DNA of 64,000 nucleotides, from contig NZ_JAPNJW010000001.1 in the NCBI RefSeq assembly GCF_026626745.1, forward strand, positions 3,766,001-3,830,000. The letters run 5' to 3'. This DNA is from Nannocystis sp. RBIL2 (GTDB lineage Bacteria; Myxococcota_A; Polyangia; Nannocystales; Nannocystaceae). This document shows positions 20,513 through 29,804 of this stretch, piece by piece; positions within the stretch are counted from its first letter, which is position 1; each line of letters begins with the position of its first letter. The notes under the pieces were generated by a model. It was not told the DNA's origin. It saw only the letters and a list, made by a program, of their open reading frames with translations, and did no database searches. The position numbers were made by a program, and so were the translations under genes.

Positions 20513-22825
20513 ATGTTCGATCCCACCTCCGGCCTGCTCGCGCTCCTCGTCGCCGTCTTCGCGTCCGCCGGCCTGCTGGTCGCCGTCCTCGGCGGCGCGC
20601 CGCAGCTCCGCGGTCTGGCGCAAGCGTTCCGTCCCAGCCGCGCGCGGCTCCGCTTGTGGGCCGGCGCCGGCCTCGGCGCGGTCGTCGGGGCCGCGTTCGC
20701 GCTCGCGGTCGGCGGCCCCGGCGCGCTCGCCTGGTGGTGGCTCGCCGGCCTGCTCGGCGCCGGCCTCCACTGGGCCGAGGCGCGCCTCGGTCCCGACCTC
20801 GCCGATCGTCACACGGACGTGTCCGAAAGTTCAGGTCGCTTCGGACATGTCTGGAGATTCCTGTCCGCTTGCGCAGGCCTGGCCGCCGCCCTCGCCGCCG
20901 GCGGCCTGCTGCTCGCCCAGCAAGGCGGCGAGGTCCTGCGCGACGGCCTTGGCCTGGCCCCGTGGGCGGCCGGCCCGCTGCTCGCCGCGATCGTGCTGGC
21001 GCTCGCGCTGGCCGCTCGCCGTCGCCCCGGCGGTGACGACCTCGATGGCGTCGGCCTGCTCGCCGGCTTCGCCCTGATCGCCTGGGCCACCCTGGCGCTG
21101 GCCGCCCTGCTGACCGCCCCGGGCGCGCTCGCGGCTGGCCTTTCAACCATGGTCCGAGAGGCATGGACCGGCGAGGCCGCGCTGGCCGGCGCGCTGGTGG
21201 CCGCGGGCCAGGCTGTCCTTTGGAGCAGCTTCGCCGCGGGCCCCGGCACGGGCGGCGCCGCGAGTGGCGACCCCGCCGAACCTGCTGAGCGGGTGGTGGC
21301 CGTCGCCCCGCTGACGGCCGCGGCGGCCACCCTCGCCGGCCTGCTCGTGCTCGCGGGCGGGGACCCGCGCGCGCCGATGTTCTCCACCGAGCCGAGCCCG
21401 CTGCCCGGCGCCCCGGCCGGCGCGGTCGCGCTCGAGCAGCACCTCGGGGTCGGCCTGCAGCCGAGCGACTACGGCCAGACCGTCGTGCTCGCGGAGGGCC
21501 TCGGCCTCGAGCCGGGCAAGCGCTACGAAGTCGTGCTGCGCGCCAGCCCGCGCGGGCACCGGGCCGGCGAGGTCATCACCGACGACAACATGGTGGTGGT
21601 GCCGGCCTACGCCGTCGCGGCCGACGTCGACGCCGTCATCCTGCGCGACAGGGACCCGGCGCGCGCCGGCAACCCCGGCTTCGACGTCCACGTCGCCTGC
21701 ACCCGCGAGCACGTGACGACCCGCGTCGGCGAGTTCTACAAGCTGCGCCCGCGCGACCCCAACATCAACCTGTTCCAGCTCATGCGAGCCCGCGGCCTCG
21801 ACGGCCCGTACGTGCCGCTGCGCGACTATCACTTCACGGCCAGCGTCCGCGCCACGGTCACCCTCGGCAGCAACCAGACCCGTCACCTCCTCTACGAAGA
21901 GCCGCGCCCCGACGACGCCCCGGCCGACCCGTCCCTGCGCGAGCTCATCACCCTCAACTACGCCGGCCCGTACCTCGACCCTGGCGGCGCGACCGAGGCC
22001 CCGCCGCTCGCCTTCGCCGGCGCGCCGGGGGCCTCGCTGACGCTCGACGAGCGCGTCCACCTCCGCCTCGACCCGCCCGCCCGCGGTCTGGAAATCGGGT
22101 TCGTCAATCGCCTCGGCGAGCTCGAGGTCCCGCCGTGGGATCTGCTCGCCGGCGCCACGCTCGCCGTGTTGCCTCACCGCGACGATCCGCAGCTCGACCT
22201 GCGCGTGCCGGTGCAGAGCCGCCTCGCGTTCGGCCGCCTGCGCTTCGCCAGCGCCGACCCCGCGATCGCGTTCGGCGAGCTGGCCACGACCCATCCCGAC
22301 CATGGGGTCCCGCGCCTGGTGCCGCCGAGCCACCGCTTCGCCGCCGAGGTCCGGGCGCCCACTCGCGTGCCGCCGCCGCGCCCCGAGGGCTCGGTGTTAA
22401 TTCCGCTTCACCGCGATCTGCGTCCGGCCGGCAATCCCGGCTACTCGCTCTACACGCCGCACCCGGCCGAATTGCTGCTGGCGGGCATGCAGGCGCCGGT
22501 GCGCGACCAGTTCGGCGCCGCCCAAGTGCTGCCCGGCCTCACCGCGGCGCTCGGCCGCACGGGGGCGGTCGCCGGCGGGCTCGTGCTCGGCGCGCTCACC
22601 CTCGCGGGGCTGATGTTCTGGCTGCGACAGGGCCAGCGCTTCGCCGCGCGCTGCTTCGGCGGCGGCGAGGCAGGGGTCGCGCTCGTGTTCCTCGTCTGCG
22701 TCGTCGCCGGTCCCGCGTGCGATCCGGCCGCGCTGCTGCGCATCGCCGTGCCGGCCGTGGCCCTCTGCGCTGTGCTGGGACTCACCGTCATCCTGGCCCG
22801 GTTGCCGCGGCTGCGACGGCGCTGA
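20513..22825 (+). CDS. AGCS (sodium:alanine symporter)-like membrane protein with large insertion
   Basis: This 770-residue protein has membrane helices at both ends. Residues 1 to about 270 follow AGCS transporters in order: GGPGALAWWWLAGLLGAG...AEARLG, a GLA...LARRR region, and a stretch where AGCS proteins carry their NEAGLGS motif (here AAGPGTGG). Residues about 690-770 fit the last AGCS helices. Between them lies a soluble segment of roughly 400 residues with beta-rich character that AGCS members lack. Key AGCS motifs, including the TGNIAG-type loop, are missing, so transport is doubtful. Several 14-nt repeat units lie inside the frame. It follows the tRNA-Sec gene by 19 nt. Confidence 0.6.
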   Translation: MFDPTSGLLALLVAVFASAGLLVAVLGGAPQLRGLAQAFRPSRARLRLWAGAGLGAVVGAAFALAVGGPGALAWWWLAGLLGAGLHWAEARLGPDLADRHTDVSESSGRFGHVWRFLSACAGLAAALAAGGLLLAQQGGEVLRDGLGLAPWAAGPLLAAIVLALALAARRRPGGDDLDGVGLLAGFALIAWATLALAALLTAPGALAAGLSTMVREAWTGEAALAGALVAAGQAVLWSSFAAGPGTGGAASGDPAEPAERVVAVAPLTAAAATLAGLLVLAGGDPRAPMFSTEPSPLPGAPAGAVALEQHLGVGLQPSDYGQTVVLAEGLGLEPGKRYEVVLRASPRGHRAGEVITDDNMVVVPAYAVAADVDAVILRDRDPARAGNPGFDVHVACTREHVTTRVGEFYKLRPRDPNINLFQLMRARGLDGPYVPLRDYHFTASVRATVTLGSNQTRHLLYEEPRPDDAPADPSLRELITLNYAGPYLDPGGATEAPPLAFAGAPGASLTLDERVHLRLDPPARGLEIGFVNRLGELEVPPWDLLAGATLAVLPHRDDPQLDLRVPVQSRLAFGRLRFASADPAIAFGELATTHPDHGVPRLVPPSHRFAAEVRAPTRVPPPRPEGSVLIPLHRDLRPAGNPGYSLYTPHPAELLLAGMQAPVRDQFGAAQVLPGLTAALGRTGAVAGGLVLGALTLAGLMFWLRQGQRFAARCFGGGEAGVALVFLVCVVAGPACDPAALLRIAVPAVALCAVLGLTVILARLPRLRRR
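20806..20875. repeat. 14-nt hairpin-repeat array, 5 units, inside the AGCS-like gene
   Basis: Units start at 20806, 20820, 20834, 20848 and 20862, for example GGTCGCTTCGGACA (20834) and TGTCCGCTTGCGCA (20862). The array replaces the loop where true AGCS transporters have conserved sequence and is translated. Confidence 0.6.
21136..21227. repeat. Further 14-nt units inside the AGCS-like gene
   Basis: Two adjoining units are at 21136 (TGGCCTTTCAACCA) and 21150 (TGGTCCGAGAGGCA), and a separate one is at 21214 (TGTCCTTTGGAGCA). They are more diverged than the array at 20806 and lie in loop regions between predicted helices. Confidence 0.4.
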
Positions 22826-22892
22826 GCGCACTCGGCGGGTCGTCTCGCCTCGGGGTCTTCATAGGCCCTAGCACCGCGACGGTTCGCCGCGC

Positions 22893-22921
22893 TTGTCGGG
22901 CCCGCGCGCGCCGGATAGCGT
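22893..22921 (+). promoter_or_regulatory. Leaderless-type promoter of the metzincin lipoprotein gene
   Basis: TTGTCG (22893-22898) and TAGCGT (22916-22921) are separated by 17 nt. The -10 ends 6 nt before the ATG at 22928, so transcription would start at or very near the start codon. No ribosome-binding site is visible. Confidence 0.6.
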
Positions 22922-22927
22922 GTCCGT

Positions 22928-24580
22928 ATGACGCGCCCCCAGCTCTCGATCTCCGCAGCCCTCGCGCTCGTGCTCGCCCCTGCGTGCGGCGACGACACCG
23001 GAGCCACCGCCGCGGTCGACGCGGCCTCCAACGTCAACGTGACCGACGAAGATCCCGAGGGCGGGCTCACCGAGGGCGGTTCGGAGAGCGTCGGCACGAC
23101 CACCGCCGAGCCGGAGCCGTTCGTGCCGGTGCGGGCGGTCGGCGGCATCGAGCTCGAGTGGGTCGAGGCCAACCAGGGCATCGGCGTGGCGATCGGCCGC
23201 GACGGCGCGGGCGTCGGCGGGGCCGACCGCACCTCGTACCTGCTGCAGAACCGGCTCACTCTGGTCCGCGCCTTCTGGAAGAAGCTGCCCGAGGACTGGG
23301 TGCCGCGCGAGATCGAGGCGCGGCTCATCATCTCGGGCTACCCCGAGGGCGAGAAGGTGCTGAAGAGCAAGGCGGTGGTCGAGGGCGAGTCGTTCGTCGG
23401 CAACCTCGAGAAGAGCTTCTACTGGGGCATGATGCCGGCCGAGGTCATCCCCGGGCTCAAGTACCGCATCGAGCTGTGGGAGACCGAGAAGGGCTGGGCG
23501 CAGATCGATCCGGCCACGCAGCCGGGCAAGAACCCGCCCAACCTGCCGCTGTCCGGCAACGCCTTCATCGGCGTCGAGGACAGCTACCAGATCATGAAGG
23601 TCACCATCGTTCCGTACAACTACAACTTCGGCGAATGTAAAACGACGCCGGACACGTCGGCGGAGCAGATGAAGCGGTTCGAGAACTACATGTTCATGAT
23701 GAACCCGATCGAGAAGCTCGAGATCACGATGCACGAGCCGATCGATTGGCAGGGCGAGCTGACGCACTTCGGCCAGCTCAACCAGTTCATGGTCGACCTG
23801 CGCCAGCAGGACGGCGCGCCGCCGGAGCAGTACTACTTCGGCTACGTCGACGTGTGCTCGGGCGGCCTCGGCGGCGCCGGCGGCCAGGCGATCGACATCC
23901 CCAGCGGCGCCAGCCAGAGCGACGCGTGGAAGCGGATCTCCTCGGGCCTGTCGCTGCCGGGCAACCCCGAGTACGCGGCCGAGACCTTCGTCCACGAGGT
24001 CGGCCACTCGCAGGGCCGCTACCACATCGCGTGCAGCGGCGAGGCCGGGACCGACAACACCTATCCGATCCCGGGCGGCGACATCGGCGAGTGGGGCTTC
24101 GGCGTCGTCAACTTCAAGCTCTACCACCCGACCGTGCACAAGGACTACATGACCTACTGCCACCCGGTGTGGGCCTCGACGTTCGGGTGGAACAAGGTCT
24201 ATCCGACCATCCAGCAGCTCAGCTCGTGGGACATGTCCGGCGCCCCCGCGCCCGAGGACGACGGCGCGATCCTCCTCGGCATGGTCTACCCCGACGGCAC
24301 CGAGTCGTGGGTCACCACTCCCGGCGCGGTCGACGAGGCCAACCTCAGCGCCGTGCAGAACGTCGAGTTCTTCGCCGGCGGCGAGCAGCTCGCCGTCCAC
24401 GCCGCTGAGGTCCGGCCGCAGCCCGACAGCGACGTCGTCAACATCGTCGTCCGCCTGCCCGACGGCTTCGACGACGTGACCCAGATCGCCCGCGTCGCCG
24501 ACGGCAAGCGCACCGTCACCAAGGCCGAGCACATCACGATCAGCCACAAGTACCGGTCGCTGCCGCTGACGAGCAAGTAG
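22928..24580 (+). CDS. Metzincin-type zinc metalloprotease lipoprotein
   Basis: The 550-residue protein has a lipoprotein signal ending in LAPAC, then an acidic Thr/Gly/Glu-rich linker. The intact zinc motif HEVGHSQGRYH (residues 356-366) matches HExxHxxGxxH with catalytic Glu 357, and a Met-turn (DYMTY) follows about 60 residues later. This resembles M66/StcE-like or related metzincins, secreted proteases that cut host or prey glycoproteins; the substrate is unknown. The N-terminal 300 residues hold beta-rich domains without a clear family. It is expressed from its own leaderless-type promoter and is convergent with the FG-GAP gene downstream. Confidence 0.82.
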   Translation: MTRPQLSISAALALVLAPACGDDTGATAAVDAASNVNVTDEDPEGGLTEGGSESVGTTTAEPEPFVPVRAVGGIELEWVEANQGIGVAIGRDGAGVGGADRTSYLLQNRLTLVRAFWKKLPEDWVPREIEARLIISGYPEGEKVLKSKAVVEGESFVGNLEKSFYWGMMPAEVIPGLKYRIELWETEKGWAQIDPATQPGKNPPNLPLSGNAFIGVEDSYQIMKVTIVPYNYNFGECKTTPDTSAEQMKRFENYMFMMNPIEKLEITMHEPIDWQGELTHFGQLNQFMVDLRQQDGAPPEQYYFGYVDVCSGGLGGAGGQAIDIPSGASQSDAWKRISSGLSLPGNPEYAAETFVHEVGHSQGRYHIACSGEAGTDNTYPIPGGDIGEWGFGVVNFKLYHPTVHKDYMTYCHPVWASTFGWNKVYPTIQQLSSWDMSGAPAPEDDGAILLGMVYPDGTESWVTTPGAVDEANLSAVQNVEFFAGGEQLAVHAAEVRPQPDSDVVNIVVRLPDGFDDVTQIARVADGKRTVTKAEHITISHKYRSLPLTSK

Positions 24581-24584
24581 CGCC

Positions 24585-24640
24585 TGGCGCTCCGGTCAGG
24601 TCCGAAGGGACATGTCGTCCGCGACATGTCCCTTCGTGCA
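24585..24640. repeat. 14-nt hairpin-repeat array, 4 units, between convergent genes
   Basis: Units start at 24585, 24599, 24613 and 24627, including GGTCCGAAGGGACA (24599) and TGTCGTCCGCGACA (24613). Units 2-4 also form a perfect 15-bp hairpin (24603-24617 with 24622-24636). It lies just after the stop of the protease gene and could serve as terminator. Confidence 0.75.
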
Positions 24641-24670
24641 TTCATGGCACCGGCCCGCGGGCGCACGAAG

Positions 24671-24706
24671 GGCCCCGGCGCGGGCGCGCCGGAGCCCCGG
24701 GGGCCC
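24671..24706 (-). terminator. GC-rich hairpin downstream of the FG-GAP gene
   Basis: A very GC-rich inverted repeat (inner stem CCGGCG/CGCCGG) follows the stop of the minus-strand FG-GAP gene. There is no T-run, so termination is only suggested. Confidence 0.35.
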
Positions 24707-24719
24707 TGCGGGCGTCCGC

Positions 24720-27116
24720 TCACGCGCGCTTGCGCGAGCGACGGACGCCGAACACGCCGAGCAGCAGCAGCGAGCCCCACAGGCCGCGGGTGCCGCCGCC
24801 GTCGGCGACGCAGCCGCAGCCGTCGTCGTCGAGCTGGCACTGACCGTCCGCGCCCGGGGCGCCGCCGTCGGGGCACTGGCCGTCGGTGGCGGTGGCGGTC
24901 TCGCCGCAGTCCTCGGGGCAGGTCGTCTCCTCGCCCGGATCGCACACGTCGTCGCCGCACACGCCGCAGTCCTCGGGGCAGGTCTCGCCGCCCGTCGGCT
25001 CGCAGATGCCGTCGCACATGCCGCTGGTGTCGCCGCAGTCCTCCGGGCAGACCTCGCCGACGTCGCAGGTGCCGTCGCCGCACTCCGACCCGGAGTCGCT
25101 CTCCGTGCCCGGGCAGTCCTCGGGGCAGACCTCGTCGGGGTCGCACACCCCGTTGCACGGGCAGTCCTCCGGGCAATTCATGTTGTTCTCGCCCGGCTCG
25201 TCGCACGTGCCGTTGCCGCAGGTGTTCTCGCACTGCACGCACGTGGCCGAATCGTCGTCGCAGGTCTCCCACTCCTGCACCACGCCGTCGCCGCAGTCGT
25301 CCGGGTCGACCTGCAGCTCGACCGTGAACGGGCCGACGCAGGTGCGGTTCGTCGCGGCATCGATCGCGCAGTACTGCCAGGTCAGAGTGTCGGTCTTGCT
25401 GCCGTTGTAGGGCACGGTGAAGCCGACCCGCCACAGCGCCTCGCCGAACCAGAGCGACGGGGCGATGTACTTCTTCGGGTCGTTGTCGGCCATCGTGACC
25501 AGCTCTTGCGGGTCGGCGAGGCCGAGCGCGAACTCCATGTACGGCAGGCGGCGGCCGTGGGCCGTCAGCGTCGCGCCGTCGCCGGTCAGGTTGAGGTCGC
25601 CCAGGGTCGTGTCGAACAGGTAATCGTGCCAGTGGCTCGGCGTCTTGTAGTCGTTGACGCGGGCCTCGAAGCCGGCCTGCTTGCCGAAGAACAGCAGCGC
25701 GCCGAGCTTGTCCTTGATGTTGTCGTCGTAGATCCGCGGCGGCGTGGTGTCGACGGGCACGCCGTCGGCCGGGTCGTCGCGGCCGAACAGCACGAAGTTC
25801 GGCTGCGCCGCGTCGCGCGAGGCCAGCGCGACGTCCTCCCGGCCGTCGTGGTTGAAGTCGGCGAGCATCAGGCCGAACGTATGCGCCAGCTCGGGCACCA
25901 CCGGGAACGCCGCGTCCATCGGCACCGAGGCCGGCGTGAACTTGCTGCCGTCGTTGAGGAACACCCGCGAGTTCTTGTCGTTCGGCCCGAGGCGCAGGCC
26001 GGTGGTCACGAAGTCGGGCGTGCCGTTGTTGTCGAAGTCGAGCGTCGCGGCGTCGAAGTCGAGCTTCGGCGGGTTGTGGAGGATCTCCCAGAAGTTGTTC
26101 GGGTTGTCGGCGAAGTCGCCGCTGCCGTCGTTGATGATCACCGAGTTGCGCTTGGCGCAGTAGTTCGTGCCCATGATGTCGACGCAGTTGCCCATCTGGC
26201 CGACGCCGTCCTGCAGCGTGACGACGTCGATGAAGCCGTCGCCGGTGAAGTCCATCGGCGTGAACGCCGTGTTGACCTGCTTGGCGATGTTGCTCTCGAG
26301 CGCGGCGATCGGCAGGTGGGTGAAGTTGCCGTCGCCGTCGTTCTTGAGCACGATCGCCCAGCCGACGCCGCGGGTCGCGACCAGCACGTCGAGCGCGTAG
26401 TCGTTGTCGATGTCGGCCAGCTCGAGGTCGAACGACCACACGGCCCAGCTCTCCATGCCCATCGGCAGGTTGGCGGCGCCGTCCTCGAAGGTGCCGTCGC
26501 CGTTGCCGAGCCACAGGCGCAGCAACGCGCCCTGGTCGACCGGGTCGCCGTAGGGCTGGCTCGAGCCCCAGTCGGTGGCGACGATGTCGAGGTCGCCGTC
26601 GCCGTCGACGTCGCCGAGCTCGAGGTCGCCGATGCTCTTGTTGAGGCTGGGGCCGATGTCCTGGCGGGTGAAGGCGTTGTTGCCCTCGTTGATGAGGACG
26701 TAGCTCTGGCCGGTGTAGTTGACGCCGACCACGAGGTCCGCGTCGCCGTCGCGGTCGACGTCGCCGGTCTTGATCGAGTAGGCGTTGTCCTTGTCGTCGA
26801 ACACGCCGCCCTGCTCGGTGAAGCCGGTGCCGCCGTTGTTGATGAAGAGCTGGTTCGGCTGCGCGTTCTGGTCGCTGCCGGTGTCATTGCCCGAGCTGTT
26901 GGCGAACACGAGGTCGACGAAGCCGTCGCCGTTGACGTCGACCAGCTCGACCTTCTGGCTGATGTACCCGGAGTCCGACAGCTGGACGTTGTTGTCGAGC
27001 GCCCACGGGGCCGCGCCGGCCAGCGCCGGCAGCAGCGCCGTCGACAAGGCCGTGACTGCCTGGAGCACGCGACCCGGACGAGGACAGGAGATGGACCTAA
27101 TGCGAGCGTCGAACAT
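24720..27116 (-). CDS. FG-GAP/VCBS repeat surface protein with Cys-rich repeats and MYXO-CTERM-type tail
   Basis: The 798-residue protein has a signal peptide ending in AGA before APWALD. Residues about 40-450 contain FG-GAP/VCBS-like repeats with Ca-binding loops such as DVNGDGFVD, DVDRDGDAD, DVDGDGDLD and DFNHDGRED, forming a beta-propeller. About residues 600-750 are Cys-rich repeats of the CGDGxCDxGExCPEDC kind. The end is CGC, a hydrophobic helix and Arg/Lys cluster, the MYXO-CTERM layout for surface anchoring. It is a paralog of the gene at 27234 and lies downstream of it on the same strand. It may act in adhesion or ligand binding outside the cell. Confidence 0.85.
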   Translation of the reverse strand: MFDARIRSISCPRPGRVLQAVTALSTALLPALAGAAPWALDNNVQLSDSGYISQKVELVDVNGDGFVDLVFANSSGNDTGSDQNAQPNQLFINNGGTGFTEQGGVFDDKDNAYSIKTGDVDRDGDADLVVGVNYTGQSYVLINEGNNAFTRQDIGPSLNKSIGDLELGDVDGDGDLDIVATDWGSSQPYGDPVDQGALLRLWLGNGDGTFEDGAANLPMGMESWAVWSFDLELADIDNDYALDVLVATRGVGWAIVLKNDGDGNFTHLPIAALESNIAKQVNTAFTPMDFTGDGFIDVVTLQDGVGQMGNCVDIMGTNYCAKRNSVIINDGSGDFADNPNNFWEILHNPPKLDFDAATLDFDNNGTPDFVTTGLRLGPNDKNSRVFLNDGSKFTPASVPMDAAFPVVPELAHTFGLMLADFNHDGREDVALASRDAAQPNFVLFGRDDPADGVPVDTTPPRIYDDNIKDKLGALLFFGKQAGFEARVNDYKTPSHWHDYLFDTTLGDLNLTGDGATLTAHGRRLPYMEFALGLADPQELVTMADNDPKKYIAPSLWFGEALWRVGFTVPYNGSKTDTLTWQYCAIDAATNRTCVGPFTVELQVDPDDCGDGVVQEWETCDDDSATCVQCENTCGNGTCDEPGENNMNCPEDCPCNGVCDPDEVCPEDCPGTESDSGSECGDGTCDVGEVCPEDCGDTSGMCDGICEPTGGETCPEDCGVCGDDVCDPGEETTCPEDCGETATATDGQCPDGGAPGADGQCQLDDDGCGCVADGGGTRGLWGSLLLLGVFGVRRSRKRA

Positions 27117-27166
27117 GGCGTTTCACTTTCAAGCGAGGGGATTACTTCGTCAGCCAAAGACAGGTC

Positions 27167-27219
27167 AAAAATCGAACGGGGCCGAAGGTGGCGGACGAGC
27201 CGCCGGACCCTCGGCCCCG
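27167..27219 (-). terminator. Intrinsic terminator of the upstream FG-GAP gene
   Basis: On the minus strand a stem (CGGGGCCGA with TCGGCCCCG, 27177-27185 and 27211-27219) with an inner hairpin GGCGG/CCGCC is followed by five T (complement of 27167-27171). This is a good rho-independent terminator for the gene at 27234-29804, so its paralog downstream needs its own promoter. Confidence 0.75.
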
Positions 27220-27233
27220 GTCACGGGCCGGCA

Positions 27234-29804
27234 CTACGCGCGCTTGCGGAAGCGACGCACGCCGAACACGCCGAACAGCAGCAGCGACGCCCACAGGCCG
27301 CGCGTGCCGTCCTTCGGCTCGGCCACGCAGCCGCAGCCGTCGTCGTCGAGCTGGCACTGGCCGTCGACGCCGCCCGCGGTGTCCGGGCACTCGCCGTCGC
27401 TGGCCGACGCGCCGTTGCAGTCCGCCGGGCAGTTTTCGGCGTTCTCCGGCGGGTCGGTGCAGATGCCGTCACCGCACACGGCGCAGTCCTCGGGGCAGGA
27501 CGTGACCGTCTCGCTCGGGTCGCACACGCCGTTGCCGCAGCTGCCCTCGGTCGGATCGCCGCCGCAGTCCTCGGGGCAATTCGAGCCGTTCTCGGGCGGG
27601 TTCTGGCAGATGTCGTCGCCGCAGATCCCGTCGTAGTCGCAGTCGTCCGGGCAGTTCATCGCGTCTTCCGGCGGCTCGCAGGCGCCGTCGTTGTCGCACG
27701 GGCCGCAGTCGTCCGGGCAGTTCTCCGGGGTCTCCGGCGGGTTCTGGCAGATGTCGTCGCCGCACACGCCGTCGTAGTCGCAGTCGTCCGGGCAGTTCTC
27801 CGCGTTCTCCGGCGGCTCGCAGGCGCCGTCGTTGTCGCACGGGTTCGGGCCGCAGTCGTCCGGGCAGTTGATGGGCGTCTCGTTGTCGTCGCACGTCCCG
27901 TTGCCGCAGGTCTCCTCGCACAGGATGCAGGTCTCCGAGTCGGAGTCGCAGGTCTCCCACTCCTGCACCACGCCGTCGCCGCAGTCCTCCGGGTCGACCT
28001 GCAGCTCGACCGAGAACGGACCGACACAGACCCGATTCTCGGCGGCATCGATCGCGCAGTACTGCCAGGTCAGCGTGTCGGTCTTGCTGCCGGCGTAGGG
28101 CACGACGAAGTTCACGCGCCACAGCGCCTCACCGAACCAGATCGACGGGGCGATGAACTTCTTCGGGTCGTCGTCGGCCATCGTGACCAGCTCTTGCGGG
28201 TCGGCGAGGCCGAGCGCGAACTCCATGTACGGCAGGCGGCGGTTGTGCGCCGTCAGCGTCGCGCCGTCGCCGGTCAGGTTGAGCCCGGCGAGGTTGGTGT
28301 CGATCATGAAGTCGTGCCAGCGGACCGGCGTCTTGTAGTCGTCGACGCGCGCCTCGATGCCGGCGTCCTGACCGAAGAACAGCAGGGTGCCGAGCTTGGC
28401 GGCGAAGCCGTCGTCGTAGATCCGCGGCTCCCGGGTGTCGACCGCGACGCCGTCGGTCGGGTCCTCGCGGCCGAACAGCACGAAGTTCGGCAGCGCCGCG
28501 TCGCGCGAGGCCAGCGCGACGTCCTCGCGCCGGTCGTGGTTGAAGTCGGCGAACTGCAGGCCGAACGTCTGCGCCAGCTCGGGCACGATCGGGAACGCCG
28601 CGTCGAGCGGGACCGACGCCGGCTCGACAGTCATGCCGTTCTTGTTGAGGAACAGGCGCGAGTTCTTGTCGTTCGGGCCCAGGCGCACGCCGGTGGCCAC
28701 GAAGTCGGGGCGCCCGTCGTTGTTGAAGTCGAGGGTCGCGGCGTCGAAGTCGAGCTTGGCCGGGTTGTTGACGATCGCCCAGAAGCCGCCCGGGTTGTCG
28801 GTGGCGTAGTTGCCCGTCCCGTTGTTGATCAGGATCGAGTTGCGCTTGGCGCAGTACTGCACGCCCATGATCTCGACGCAGTTGCCGCCCTGACCGACGC
28901 CGTCCTGCAGCGTGATGACGTCGATCCAGCCGTCGCCGTTGAGGTCGGTCGGCGTGAACGCGGCGTTGACCTGCTTGGCGATGTTGACCTCGAGCGCCGG
29001 CACCGTCAGCTTGGTAAAGATGCCGGTGCCGTCGTTCTGCAGGCCGAAGCCGAAGCCGACGCCGCGGCTCGAGACCAGCACGTCGAGCGCGTAGTCGTTG
29101 TCGAGGTCGACGAGCTCGATGTCGAACGAGTAGGCGGCCCAGGTGGCCATGCCCATCGGCAGGTTGGTGTCGCCGTTGTCGAAGGTGCCGTCGCCGTTGC
29201 CGAGCCACAGGTGCAGCGAGGCGCCCTGGTCGACCGGGTCGCCGAACGGCTTGCTGTTACCCCAGTCGGTGGCGACGATGTCGAGGTCGCCGTCCCCGTC
29301 GACGTCGCCCAGCTCGAGGTCGCCGGTGCTCTTGTTGGCGCTCGCGGCGATGTCCTGGCGCGTGAACTCGCCGTTGCCCTCGTTGATGAGGGCGTAGCTC
29401 TGGCCCTGGAAGTTGACGCCGACCACGAGGTCGGCGTCGCCGTCGTTGTCGAGGTCGCCGGCCTTGATCACGTAGGCGTTGTCCGGGTCCTCGAACACCC
29501 CGCCCTGCTCGGTGAAGCCGGCCCCGCCGTCGCTGATCAGCAGCTGGTTGAGCTGCGCGTTCTGATCGTTGCCGAACTCGGCGCCGGAGCTGTTGGCGAA
29601 CGCGATGTCGACGAAGCCGTCGTTGTTGACGTCGACCAGCTCGAGCTTCTGCGTCACCAGGCCGGAGTCCGGGAGCTGCACCTGCGGGTCGAGGGCCCAC
29701 GGGGCCGCGTCCGCGAGCGACGGCATCAGCGCCGCCGTAAGGGCCGTCACGACCTTGAGACTCCGGCAGAGGGGTTGAGACTTCGGCAGACGGACGAAAC
29801 GCAT
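27234..29804 (-). CDS. FG-GAP/VCBS repeat surface protein, paralog, with duplicated Cys-rich repeats
   Basis: I start at ATG 29804, which gives an 856-residue protein with signal peptide ending before APWALD. Like its paralog it has FG-GAP Ca-binding loops (DVNNDGFVD, DLDNDGDAD, DVDGDGDLD, DLNGDGWID, DFNHDRRED). The Cys-rich region (about 630-810) is longer: a block with CDNDGACEPPE, then NCPDDCDYDG and CGDDICQNPPE occurs twice in tandem. The tail is CGCV, hydrophobic helix and Arg/Lys cluster. Likely role is extracellular binding or adhesion. The difference in repeat number from the paralog points to unequal recombination. Confidence 0.85.
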   Translation of the reverse strand: MRFVRLPKSQPLCRSLKVVTALTAALMPSLADAAPWALDPQVQLPDSGLVTQKLELVDVNNDGFVDIAFANSSGAEFGNDQNAQLNQLLISDGGAGFTEQGGVFEDPDNAYVIKAGDLDNDGDADLVVGVNFQGQSYALINEGNGEFTRQDIAASANKSTGDLELGDVDGDGDLDIVATDWGNSKPFGDPVDQGASLHLWLGNGDGTFDNGDTNLPMGMATWAAYSFDIELVDLDNDYALDVLVSSRGVGFGFGLQNDGTGIFTKLTVPALEVNIAKQVNAAFTPTDLNGDGWIDVITLQDGVGQGGNCVEIMGVQYCAKRNSILINNGTGNYATDNPGGFWAIVNNPAKLDFDAATLDFNNDGRPDFVATGVRLGPNDKNSRLFLNKNGMTVEPASVPLDAAFPIVPELAQTFGLQFADFNHDRREDVALASRDAALPNFVLFGREDPTDGVAVDTREPRIYDDGFAAKLGTLLFFGQDAGIEARVDDYKTPVRWHDFMIDTNLAGLNLTGDGATLTAHNRRLPYMEFALGLADPQELVTMADDDPKKFIAPSIWFGEALWRVNFVVPYAGSKTDTLTWQYCAIDAAENRVCVGPFSVELQVDPEDCGDGVVQEWETCDSDSETCILCEETCGNGTCDDNETPINCPDDCGPNPCDNDGACEPPENAENCPDDCDYDGVCGDDICQNPPETPENCPDDCGPCDNDGACEPPEDAMNCPDDCDYDGICGDDICQNPPENGSNCPEDCGGDPTEGSCGNGVCDPSETVTSCPEDCAVCGDGICTDPPENAENCPADCNGASASDGECPDTAGGVDGQCQLDDDGCGCVAEPKDGTRGLWASLLLFGVFGVRRFRKRA

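Noticed and set aside
20513..22825. AGCS-like gene as a frameshifted pseudogene
   Set aside because: The frame is open over 770 codons with normal codon bias, so it is more likely a functional divergent protein than a broken one.
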